A stretch of DNA of 64,000 bases. Source: Sphingomonas sp. M1-B02. Lineage in GTDB: Bacteria; Pseudomonadota; Alphaproteobacteria; Sphingomonadales; Sphingomonadaceae. The notes below the pieces were generated by a model. It saw only the letters and a list, made by a program, of their open reading frames with translations. It was not told where the DNA came from and searched no databases. The position numbers and the translations under genes are program-made. Where the stretch lies: assembly GCF_026167525.1 (NCBI RefSeq), contig NZ_CP110679.1:496001-560000 (forward strand), written 5' to 3'. Positions 25,758 through 33,420 of this stretch are shown here, in pieces (the first letter of the stretch is position 1; each line of letters starts with the position of its first letter).

Positions 25758-26492
25758 ATGGTCTTCGGTAGTTTTCGGGGCGACAAAAGGCTGCAGGCCC
25801 AGAAAGCGGCGCTGCGCGAAACGCTGGATGCGTTGACGGAGGTTGAGCGCCGGATCAGCGATACCGCCCTGTTGCGCCAACATTTCGCCGCGGTGTGGCA
25901 TGGGGTACCCGACGATGTGCTGATTGCCCTGGGCAAGGCACGCGAACTGGGCGGTCTGCTGGACGAGCGCGCCGCGATGGCGCAGCGCGAGCTGCCGGCA
26001 TTCGATGACGCCGCGGCGTTCTTCACACGCCAGGTTCAGGGGCTCGAGCGAAGCTGGCAAGCGTTCCTGGCGCTATTGCTGGCGCGTCTGACGATAGCAC
26101 AAGGCAAATCGAGGGCGGTGCCGGCAACGCACAATCCCAGCATGGCCGCGTGCCAGCGCGCGCTGATCGAGATCGCCAGCGATCTGCGCAATGCGGTGCG
26201 CACCCATCTCGACGAACTCATCCCGGTCAAAGCGGACCATGAGGGACCCTGGCCCGAACGTCTCGATCTCGCGAAGATCAAGCGGCTGGTCGACGAGGTC
26301 GGCGTCGCACTCGACATCTATAGTCAGCGTTCGCAAGACGAGGGCGAATTGCCGCAGGCGTCTTCGGCGACCTTGATGGAGATGATCGCGACGCTGCAAG
26401 ACAGCATTGCTACGATCGAGGATCAGCGCGTCAACCTGGCCGCGCACATGACGATAACGGCAGCGATGCGCAATTGCGGACTTAGCACCTAG
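25758..26492 (+). CDS. Hypothetical helical protein
   Basis: A 244-residue soluble protein starting MVFGSFRGDKRLQAQK. The composition is strongly alpha-helical (many A/L/E/R/Q heptad-like stretches such as LRETLDALTEVERRISDTALL and LMEMIATLQDSIATIEDQRVNL), with no signal peptide, membrane segment or catalytic motif. It is not a family I recognise. It stands alone after the ndk terminator, and its stop codon overlaps the stop of the convergent histidine kinase gene. Codon use is like its neighbours, so it is probably a real gene. Confidence 0.75.
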   Translation: MVFGSFRGDKRLQAQKAALRETLDALTEVERRISDTALLRQHFAAVWHGVPDDVLIALGKARELGGLLDERAAMAQRELPAFDDAAAFFTRQVQGLERSWQAFLALLLARLTIAQGKSRAVPATHNPSMAACQRALIEIASDLRNAVRTHLDELIPVKADHEGPWPERLDLAKIKRLVDEVGVALDIYSQRSQDEGELPQASSATLMEMIATLQDSIATIEDQRVNLAAHMTITAAMRNCGLST

Positions 26493-27814
26493 CCGCGTGG
26501 CAAAGTGATCGTTGCGGTCAACCCGCCGCCTGCGCGGTTGGCCAGTACAATATCGCCCCCCGCATCGCCGACGATCGCCTTGGCTAGTGCCAGGCCCAGG
26601 CCGATGCCGCCGGTTTCGCGGTTGCGCGAGGTTTCGAGCCTGGTGAAAGGCGCGAAGACCGCAGCGAGCTTGTCGGGCGGGATTCCGGGGCCGCGATCTG
26701 CCACTTCGATCGCCACGCTGCGCTCGCCGGGGATCAGCCGGACCTCGGTGGCGCCGCCGCCATATTTGACGGCATTCTCGATCAGGTTGCGCAGCGCGCG
26801 GCGCATCAGCGAGGGGCGCATCCGCATCTTGAGGCGCGGCGCTTCCTCGAAGCTGACATCGGCGTCGAGATCGCGGAAATCCTCTACCACCGCGTCGATC
26901 AGCGCCGACAGGTCGACGTCGGTCGGCGGCTCGCTGGGCCGGCCCAACCGGGCCAGCGACAGGATATCGTCGAGCGTGCGGTTCATTTCGTCGATCGTAT
27001 CGGCCATCCGTGCGCGATCATCGTCGTCCTCGACCGATTCGATGCGGACTCGCAGCGCGGCGAGCGGGGTGCGCAGATCGTGGCCGATCGCGCCGAGCAT
27101 GCGATCCTTCTCGTCGAGCATCGCATTCACCCGCAGGCTGAGCGTATTATAGGCGCCCACCACGGCGCGAACGTCGCTGGGGCCCCGCTCCTCTAGCGGT
27201 TCGGTGCCCTCGCCGGGGCGGAAATCGCGCGCCGCATCGGCCAGCGAGCGTAGCGGACGCGAGATGCGGCGGACGATCCACATCACCGGCAGCAGGATGA
27301 TCGCATAGAGGATCAGCGTCTGTATCGTCAGGTTGACGAAGAGTCGCCGGTCCGGGCGCGGCCAGCCAGAATTCACCGTCAGCCAGCCCCGTCCGGGCTG
27401 TTCGATCGCGATCATCAGCGACGTCGCGGGGCCGCGTCGGAACCCGCGTGCATCGGGTTCGGCCTCGGGATTGGCGCGAATGCCGGTGTCGATCCGCGCG
27501 GCGGCGATGCCGACCTCAGCAAGCTGGCGACGGAGTTCGGCAGCAACTTCGGGGCGGCGTTCGAGCCCGGCGGGAATGGGATTGACGGCGACCCGGCGGA
27601 CGCGGCCGCGATCGGGCTGGAGCGAGCGGGTGCGGGTTTCGCGCTCGAGCGCATCGACGAGGCGGGTGACCGCCGGGCGGGTCGCCTGCGCGAGGCGATA
27701 TTCGGCGCTGGCCCGCAGCGCGAGGCCGAAGTTGAGCGCCTGCGCCGCGAATAGCGCGATCGCGATCAGCAGCGCCATCTGGCCGGCGAGGCTCTTGGGG
27801 AGGGAGCGTGTCAC
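26489..27814 (-). CDS. Sensor histidine kinase
   Basis: A 441-residue membrane kinase of a two-component system. TM1 is at about 11-33, the periplasmic sensor region 34-157 is rich in Arg, and TM2 lies at about 159-181. HAMP follows, then HisKA with His245 in GHDLRTPLAALR, the N box NLIENAVKYG, the G1 box DRGPGIPP and the G2 box GGIGLGLALAK. It lies 7 bp downstream of its OmpR-type regulator, as expected of a cognate pair. The signal is unknown, but the EF-hand gene upstream hints at a divalent cation or envelope cue. Confidence 0.93.
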   Translation of the reverse strand: MTRSLPKSLAGQMALLIAIALFAAQALNFGLALRASAEYRLAQATRPAVTRLVDALERETRTRSLQPDRGRVRRVAVNPIPAGLERRPEVAAELRRQLAEVGIAAARIDTGIRANPEAEPDARGFRRGPATSLMIAIEQPGRGWLTVNSGWPRPDRRLFVNLTIQTLILYAIILLPVMWIVRRISRPLRSLADAARDFRPGEGTEPLEERGPSDVRAVVGAYNTLSLRVNAMLDEKDRMLGAIGHDLRTPLAALRVRIESVEDDDDRARMADTIDEMNRTLDDILSLARLGRPSEPPTDVDLSALIDAVVEDFRDLDADVSFEEAPRLKMRMRPSLMRRALRNLIENAVKYGGGATEVRLIPGERSVAIEVADRGPGIPPDKLAAVFAPFTRLETSRNRETGGIGLGLALAKAIVGDAGGDIVLANRAGGGLTATITLPRG

Positions 27815-27821
27815 GACGTCG

Positions 27822-28541
27822 TCACAGCCGGGTGACTTCGGCGGCGAGCGTGTAACCGCCTCCCCACACGGTCTTGATCAGATTGGGTGTCTTGGGATCG
27901 GGCTCGATTTTCTTGCGCAGGCGGCTGATCTGATTGTCGATCGCGCGATCGAAGGCGGCGGCCTCGCGGCCCTGTGTCAGATCCAGCAACTGATCGCGGG
28001 TGAGGACCGCGCGGGGGCGCGTTACCAGCGCGTGGAGGAGGTTATACTCGCCGGTCGACAAGGGCACCGAGACGCCTTCGCGATCGACCAGCGCGCGCTC
28101 GCCGGTCTTGAGCACCCAGCCGGCAAAGGCGAAGCTGCCGGTTTCCGGGGCGGACTGGCGCGATCCGCCGGCGACCATGCGGCGCAGGATCACCTTGATC
28201 CGCGCGGCTAGCTCGCGCGGCGAGAAGGGCTTCACGACATAATCGTCGGCGCCCATTTCCAGCCCGACGATTCGATCGGTCTCCTCGCTGCGCGCGGTGA
28301 GCAGGATCACCGGGATCTCGCTGGTCTCGCGGATGTGGCGGCACAGGCTGAGGCCGTCCTCGCCCGGCATCATGATGTCGAGGATCACCAGATCGATCGC
28401 ATAGGCCGACATGCGCGCGCGGGCGCCCTCGGCGTCGCCGGCCTGGGTGACGCGGAACCCCTGCTTGGTGAGATATTGCGCGAGCGGCTCGCGGATCGAG
28501 CGTTCGTCGTCGACGAGGAGGAGGTGCGGGGTTTCGGTCAT
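27822..28541 (-). CDS. OmpR-family response regulator
   Basis: A 239-residue regulator. The receiver domain (about 5-120) has Asp10/Asp11, phospho-acceptor Asp55 in LDIMMPGEDG, Thr in LLTARSEE and Lys in YVVKPFSPREL. The winged-helix DNA-binding domain (about 140-235) ends IEPDPKTPNLIKTVWGGGYTLA. The ATG at 28541 gives the usual N-terminus. It forms an operon with the histidine kinase. The neighbouring EF-hand gene on the same strand is a probable target. Confidence 0.94.
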   Translation of the reverse strand: MTETPHLLLVDDERSIREPLAQYLTKQGFRVTQAGDAEGARARMSAYAIDLVILDIMMPGEDGLSLCRHIRETSEIPVILLTARSEETDRIVGLEMGADDYVVKPFSPRELAARIKVILRRMVAGGSRQSAPETGSFAFAGWVLKTGERALVDREGVSVPLSTGEYNLLHALVTRPRAVLTRDQLLDLTQGREAAAFDRAIDNQISRLRKKIEPDPKTPNLIKTVWGGGYTLAAEVTRL

Positions 28542-28576
28542 GGGGAAGCGTAGCAACTCCGCTGGGGGATGGAAGT

Positions 28577-28607
28577 GCCCGGGCCGGGAGGGGAGACCGG
28601 CCCGGGC
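28577..28607 (-). terminator. Strong hairpin after the EF-hand gene
   Basis: GCCCGGGCCGG (28577-28587) and CCGGCCCGGGC (28597-28607) form a perfect 11-bp stem with a 9-nt loop between the EF-hand stop and the regulator start. No T-run follows on the minus strand, so termination may be partial. Confidence 0.5.
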
Positions 28608-28620
28608 AGTCGCCGCCGAC

Positions 28621-29127
28621 TCAGTTGGTCGGCGGGGTCGGCATGGTGCCGCGCATTGCCTTGCGGGCTTCGCGGGCTGCCTCGCGCTCGGTCGGGCTCA
28701 GCTTGCCGTCCTTGTCGGTGTCGAAGCGCTCGAGCATCTTCGCGCGCATCTCGCCGCGATTGCCCTGCCGGGCTGCCTGCGCGGCCTGGCGCTCGGCGGG
28801 GCTGAGCGTGCCATCCTTGTCGGCGTCGAACCGTTCCATCATGCCGGCGTGCATCTTGCCGTGGCCGCCCTTGCCGGCGCCGCGGGCCCCGTGCTTGCCG
28901 CGCATCGCCTTGCGCTCCTCGGCGCTGAGCTGGCCGTTCCTGTCGGTATCGGCCATTGCGAAACGGGCTTCGGCATGCGCCATCGCCTCGGCGCGGGTGA
29001 CGACGCCGTCCTTGTTGGCATCGGCCTTTGTCATCGGGGCAGGCGGCGGAGTGGTCTGCGGTCCGGCAACGGCGGCGCCGCCGAGCAGCGAGGCGCCGAG
29101 CAGGCCGGCGATCAGGGTCTTCTTCAT
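28621..29127 (-). CDS. Exported EF-hand protein
   Basis: A 168-residue protein with a signal peptide (MKKTLIAGLLGASLLGGAAVAG). It carries four EF-hand loops: DANKDGVVTRAE (36-47), DTDRNGQLSAEE (60-71), DADKDGTLSPAE (101-112) and DTDKDGKLSPTE (136-147), each with acidic residues at positions 1, 3, 5 and 12. It probably binds calcium in the periplasm. A basic His/Gly-rich linker (about 75-97) separates the two pairs. The ATG at 29127 has AGGAG upstream. It is upstream of the two-component pair on the same strand. Confidence 0.9.
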   Translation of the reverse strand: MKKTLIAGLLGASLLGGAAVAGPQTTPPPAPMTKADANKDGVVTRAEAMAHAEARFAMADTDRNGQLSAEERKAMRGKHGARGAGKGGHGKMHAGMMERFDADKDGTLSPAERQAAQAARQGNRGEMRAKMLERFDTDKDGKLSPTEREAAREARKAMRGTMPTPPTN

Positions 29128-29217
29128 TACGCGATACTCCTGTGCGGGTCCGCGATCATTCGCGGCTGATGTCCCTTCTGGTCCAGGGCTGTCGCAGGCA
29201 TTTGTCATGAAGACGCC

Positions 29218-29237
29218 AAATTGTCGCAAATTGTCGC
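29218..29237. repeat. Tandem decamer upstream of the EF-hand gene
   Basis: AAATTGTCGC occurs twice head to tail (29218-29227, 29228-29237), with further TGTC words at 29190 and 29203. It lies 63-110 bp upstream of the EF-hand start and just downstream of the thioesterase stop, a possible site for the adjacent OmpR-type regulator. Confidence 0.5.
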
Positions 29238-29240
29238 GGT

Positions 29241-30011
29241 TCAGCCGAAGATCGCGACTCCTTGCATCGCCTCGGCCACCGGCGCGCCGGCGGCGTTCCA
29301 GATCGTCATGCGCTGGCTGCTGTAGCCGGCGCGCGCCGAATCGGCTCGAGCGTGGAGCAGCCACCAGCCGTCCTGAGTCGCGGGCTCCGCGTCGAGGAAA
29401 TTGATCTGCCAGTTGAGCGAGCTGAGCGGAGTGTTGGGCTTGGCCAGCTTGAACGCGCCCGGCGGCAGCGCGTCGCCGATCGCCATCAGCTCGACCATCG
29501 GGTGAAGTTCATTGCGGTCGCGCAGCCGGACCCAACGGAGCCATTCGGCAGGCGCAAGCGCGAGCTTGGGATCGAGGAAGTTGAAGTTGCCGGTGAAGAA
29601 ATTGCCGGGGCCGGTGTAGAGTTCGGCATCCGCGGCGGGCGGCGTGACGGCGCCGCGGGGGGCCTCGTCATGGACGATTGCCGAGGGCAAGGCGGCCATG
29701 AAGACGAAGGTGGCGCGCAGGCCGAGGCCCGCGTCGGAGGTGACGTCCGCCTGAAGGAAGGCGGCGTTGCGGCCGCGGCGCAGGCGCGTGGCGGTGATCC
29801 GCACGCGCCCGGCGAGCGGACCGATGAAGGCCACCTGCGCGGAGCGCAGCGGCGGGAGGTCGGGCTCCAGTTCGAGGGCGGCCTGGAGCGCGATCGCGGC
29901 GGACAGGCCGCCATAGGCCGTCCGGCCCTGCAGCCAGTCGGCCGGGATGCTGGTCTCGAAGCCCATCTCGAGGGGGGTGCGGGCGGCGAGGATTTCGGCG
30001 ATCGGAGTCAT
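29241..30011 (-). CDS. Acyl-CoA thioesterase (TesB-like double hotdog)
   Basis: A 256-residue thioesterase-family protein. The first hotdog contains LQGRTAYGGLSAAIALQAAL (the central helix and oxyanion Gly-Gly) and the second ends WWLLHARADSARAGYSSQRMTIWNAAGAPVAEAMQGVAIFG. It should hydrolyse acyl-CoA to free acid and CoA. The chain length specificity cannot be read. It is a single gene between the EF-hand locus and a GST. Confidence 0.85.
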   Translation of the reverse strand: MTPIAEILAARTPLEMGFETSIPADWLQGRTAYGGLSAAIALQAALELEPDLPPLRSAQVAFIGPLAGRVRITATRLRRGRNAAFLQADVTSDAGLGLRATFVFMAALPSAIVHDEAPRGAVTPPAADAELYTGPGNFFTGNFNFLDPKLALAPAEWLRWVRLRDRNELHPMVELMAIGDALPPGAFKLAKPNTPLSSLNWQINFLDAEPATQDGWWLLHARADSARAGYSSQRMTIWNAAGAPVAEAMQGVAIFG

Positions 30012-30048
30012 GCAGGCTCCATACGCGAAATTCGAAAGCGGTGAACCG

Positions 30049-30750
30049 TCAGTTCGCCGAGCCCTTCGCGGTCTGGCCGAACAGGATCTTGCGCTGCTCG
30101 CCGGTCATCGGCGAAGTGGTCGCCTGGATCTCGCGGCCTTTCTCATAGGCGCGGACCGTGGCGGGGCGGGCGGTGATGCTCTCGAACCAGCGCTTGAGAT
30201 TGGGGAAGTCGCCCAGATCCTGCTTATGATTCTCGTGCGGGACGATCCAGGGATAGGCGGCCATATCGGCGATCGAATAGGCGCCGGCGATGAAATCGCG
30301 CCCCTCGAGCCGCCGATCGAGCACGCCGTAGAGCCGATTGGTCTCGTTGACGTAGCGATCGATGGCATAGTCGATCTTCTCGGGCGCGTAGATGTTGAAA
30401 TGGCCGTTCTGGCCGGCCATCGGCCCGAGCCCGCCGACCTGCCACATCAGCCATTCGAGCTGCTCGGTCTTGGCGCGCAGTTCAGGGCCGAAGAACTTGC
30501 CGCTCTTGTTGGCAAGATAGACCAGGATCGCGCCGCTTTCGAACACGCTGATCGGCTCGCCGCCATCGGCGGGGGCGCGATCGATGATCGCCGGCATGCG
30601 GTTGTTCGGGCTGAACTTGAGGAAGGCGGGATCGAACTGCTCGCCCTTGCCGATGTTGACGGGGTGGATTTCGTAGTCGAGCCCGGCTTCCTCGAGGAAA
30701 AGCGTGATTTTGTGGCCGTTGGGCGTGGGCCAGTAGTAAAGCTCGATCAT
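30049..30750 (-). CDS. Glutathione S-transferase family protein (YfcG-like)
   Basis: A 233-residue GST. The thioredoxin-like N-terminal domain starts MIELYYWPTPNGHKITLFLEE, with Thr9/Asn11 in the position used by YfcG/YghU-type disulfide-bond oxidoreductases instead of Tyr or Ser. FESGAILVYLANKSG binds the glutathione gamma-glutamyl group. The helical C-terminal domain contains MWQVGGLGPMAGQNGHF, also typical of that group. A disulfide reductase role is more likely than classical conjugation. Confidence 0.9.
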   Translation of the reverse strand: MIELYYWPTPNGHKITLFLEEAGLDYEIHPVNIGKGEQFDPAFLKFSPNNRMPAIIDRAPADGGEPISVFESGAILVYLANKSGKFFGPELRAKTEQLEWLMWQVGGLGPMAGQNGHFNIYAPEKIDYAIDRYVNETNRLYGVLDRRLEGRDFIAGAYSIADMAAYPWIVPHENHKQDLGDFPNLKRWFESITARPATVRAYEKGREIQATTSPMTGEQRKILFGQTAKGSAN

Positions 30751-30925
30751 GGAAGTCTCCGATGCGGTTGGGCGGGAGATGGGGAGGCCGGGCGGTTACG
30801 CAACCGATTGCGGCGGGGAGAGGCGGCGGACGCGCTGGCCTGCCAAAGTGCAAGAGGAGTGCTTGACGGGGCGAGCTCCATACCGCAACCTCGAAACAGG
30901 CTCTGAACGGGCAGTGGAGAGGATG

Positions 30926-32143
30926 ATGGCGACAGCAATCGAGGGCGACGCGCCGGTGGACGCGGGCGAGGCGTTTCGGGCGAAGGTCCGCGATTGGCTC
31001 GCCGCGAATTTTCCGCCGAGCCTGAAGGGCAAGGATAATGGCATGTCGGCGGTCGAGGGGCCGAGCGAGCCGACGCCCGACGAGGACGCGTGGCGCAAGG
31101 CGATGGGCGAGACGGGCTGGGGGGTGCCGACGTGGCCCAAGGAATATGGCGGCGGCGGGCTGAGCCGGGCCGAGTCGCGGATCCTGCAGGAGGAGATGAC
31201 CCGCGCCGGCGCTTCCAACCCGATCGGCGGGATGGGGGTGATGATGTTTGGCCCGACCCTGCTCGAATATGGCTCCGAGGAGCAGAAGCGCGAGCATATT
31301 CCGCCGATTGCGCGCGCCGAGATACGCTGGTGCCAGGGCTATTCGGAGCCGGGCGCGGGATCCGATCTCGCCAGCCTGCAATGCTTTGCCGAGGATCGCG
31401 GCGATCATTATCTGGTCAACGGCCAGAAGACCTGGACCAGCGGCGGGCAGTGGGCGGACAAATGCTTCATGCTGGTCCGCACCGATCGGACCAAGAAGCA
31501 TGAGGGGATCACCTTCCTGCTGTGCGATATGGATTCGCCGGGGGTGGAGGTAAAGCCGATCCGGCTGATCTCGGGATCGTCGCCCTTTTGCGAGACCTTC
31601 TTTACCGACGTGAAGGTGCCCAAGACCAACCGTGTGGGCCAGGAAGGCGAGGGCTGGACGATCGGCAAGCGGCTGCTCCAGCACGAGCGATCGAGCCTGT
31701 CGGGCGGATCGGGGGCGGGGCGGATGTTTGCCGGCACGCCGCTGTCGCAAATCGCCAAACAATATGTCGGCGTGGACGGCGAGGGGCGGATCGCCGACGC
31801 CGATCTGCGCGGCCGGATCGTACGGCACGAGATGGACATGCGCGCCTTCATGCTCACGCTGCGGCGTGCGAGCCAGGAGGCGAAGTCGAACCAGGGCCCG
31901 TCGGCGGCGACATCGATCATGAAGAATGTCGGCGCGCGGATCATGCAGGAGCGCTCCGAGCTGCTGATCGAGATTCGCGGCTTGGCCGGGCTAGGCTGGG
32001 AGGGGGAGGGCTTTGGCGACGAGGAGCTGCGCGACGTGCGCACCTGGCTCTTCGGCAAGGCAGTGTCGATCTATGGCGGATCGAGCGAGATCCAGAACAA
32101 TGTGATCGCCAAGCGGATCCTTGGGATGCTGGATCATCAATGA
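30926..32143 (+). CDS. Acyl-CoA dehydrogenase
   Basis: A 405-residue flavoenzyme. The FAD/substrate blocks are WCQGYSEPGAGSDLASLQ, VNGQKTWTS and the C-terminal YGGSSEIQNNVIAKRILG. The substrate is not evident; the N-terminal length fits the large subunits of two-gene dehydrogenases used for steroid, terpene or branched acyl chains. The ATG at 30926 has GGAG 7 nt upstream; an upstream extension lacks one. The second dehydrogenase follows 44 bp later, so the two may form a heteromer. Confidence 0.92.
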   Translation: MATAIEGDAPVDAGEAFRAKVRDWLAANFPPSLKGKDNGMSAVEGPSEPTPDEDAWRKAMGETGWGVPTWPKEYGGGGLSRAESRILQEEMTRAGASNPIGGMGVMMFGPTLLEYGSEEQKREHIPPIARAEIRWCQGYSEPGAGSDLASLQCFAEDRGDHYLVNGQKTWTSGGQWADKCFMLVRTDRTKKHEGITFLLCDMDSPGVEVKPIRLISGSSPFCETFFTDVKVPKTNRVGQEGEGWTIGKRLLQHERSSLSGGSGAGRMFAGTPLSQIAKQYVGVDGEGRIADADLRGRIVRHEMDMRAFMLTLRRASQEAKSNQGPSAATSIMKNVGARIMQERSELLIEIRGLAGLGWEGEGFGDEELRDVRTWLFGKAVSIYGGSSEIQNNVIAKRILGMLDHQ

Positions 32144-32187
32144 CCTCAACCCCTCTCCCCACCGGAACGGGAAAGCAGGAATAAGCA

Positions 32188-33258
32188 ATGGCCGTACTGA
32201 CCGAAGAACAGACGATGCTGCGCGACATGGCGCGCGAGTGGGCGGACAATGAATCGCCCGTCACCGCGTTTCGCAGGATGCGCGATGCGGCGCCGGCGAC
32301 CTACTATGATCCTGCCGCCTGGGAGGCGCAGGCGGCGATGGGCTGGGCGGGCATATTGGTGCCCGAGGCACAGGGCGGCGTTGGGATGGGGTATCTCTCG
32401 CTGGGGATGGTGCTCGAACAACTGGGCCGCACCCTGACCGCGACCCCGCTGGCGGCGACGGCTTCGGCGACCAGCGCGCTGTTGCTGGGCGGATCGGAGA
32501 AGCAACAGGCCGAATGGCTGCCGCGGATCGCGGCGGGGGAAGTGATCGCGACGCTGGCGATCGACGAGGGACCCCGCTTCGATCCCGCAACGATCGCGAC
32601 CAAGGTCGAGGGCGGGCGGCTGACGGGCACTAAATTGTTCGTGGCCGAGGGCGACAGCGCGCAGCTGTTCGTCGTCGCGGCGAGCGACGGGCTCTATCTG
32701 GTCTCGGGTGACGAAGGGGTGACGCGTAGCCCGCGGAAGCTGACCGATTCGCGCAGCCATGCCGAACTGCGGTTCGACGGCGCACCGGCGCAGAAACTGG
32801 AGGGCGGGGACGACTTGCTCACCCAGGTCGCGGATCGGGCGACGGCGGCGGCCTGCGCCGAGATGCTGGGGATGGCCGAGGCGGCCTTCGCGCAGACCAA
32901 CGATTATCTGAAGACGCGCGTCCAGTTCGGGCAGGCCTTGTCCTCTTTTCAGGCGCTGCAGCACCGGATGGCCAAGATGTTCACCGAGCTCGAATTGATG
33001 CGATCGGTCGTCGAGGCCGCGCTGGAAGCGATCGATTCGGGACGCGCAAATGTCAGCCAGGAAGTGAGCCTGGCCAAGGCGCTCGCGAACGAAACGCTGC
33101 ATCTGGTGAGTCGCGAGATGGTGCAACTGCACGGCGGCATCGGCATGACCGATGAGCATGATGCGGGCTTCTATCTCAAGCGGGCGCGGATACTGGAGGC
33201 GATGTGGGGGAATGCATCGTGGCATCGCGAGCGCTTTGCGCGACTGGGCGGCTTTTGA
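32188..33258 (+). CDS. Acyl-CoA dehydrogenase (small partner type)
   Basis: A 356-residue, shorter acyl-CoA dehydrogenase. TEEQTMLRDMAREW opens the helical domain and VQLHGGIGMTDEHDAGFYLKRA is the conserved C-terminal block. The middle beta domain is degenerate (for example ATLAIDEGPRF in place of the usual TEP), as in the second subunit of alpha2beta2 dehydrogenases of actinobacterial cholesterol and proteobacterial steroid side-chain degradation. It follows the previous gene on the same strand. Substrate unknown. Confidence 0.9.
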   Translation: MAVLTEEQTMLRDMAREWADNESPVTAFRRMRDAAPATYYDPAAWEAQAAMGWAGILVPEAQGGVGMGYLSLGMVLEQLGRTLTATPLAATASATSALLLGGSEKQQAEWLPRIAAGEVIATLAIDEGPRFDPATIATKVEGGRLTGTKLFVAEGDSAQLFVVAASDGLYLVSGDEGVTRSPRKLTDSRSHAELRFDGAPAQKLEGGDDLLTQVADRATAAACAEMLGMAEAAFAQTNDYLKTRVQFGQALSSFQALQHRMAKMFTELELMRSVVEAALEAIDSGRANVSQEVSLAKALANETLHLVSREMVQLHGGIGMTDEHDAGFYLKRARILEAMWGNASWHRERFARLGGF

Positions 33259-33337
33259 GGCAAGCGGGTTCGTGCTGCCAACTATGACAAATGCGCAACA
33301 GTCGCAGTTCAGTCGCTGATTGCAACGTTTGTTATGC

Positions 33338-33366
33338 TTGACGGCCCTTAGGGAAATGCGTGTAAT
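33338..33366 (+). promoter_or_regulatory. Sigma70-type promoter for the TonB-dependent receptor
   Basis: TTGACG (33338-33343), a 17-bp spacer and TGTAAT (33361-33366) form a near-consensus promoter 55 bp before the receptor start. Confidence 0.7.
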
Positions 33367-33420
33367 TCGAGGATAGGGTATGGCGCCGACAAGCGCGCCA
33401 GCCGCTGTGGGAGAGAGAAT

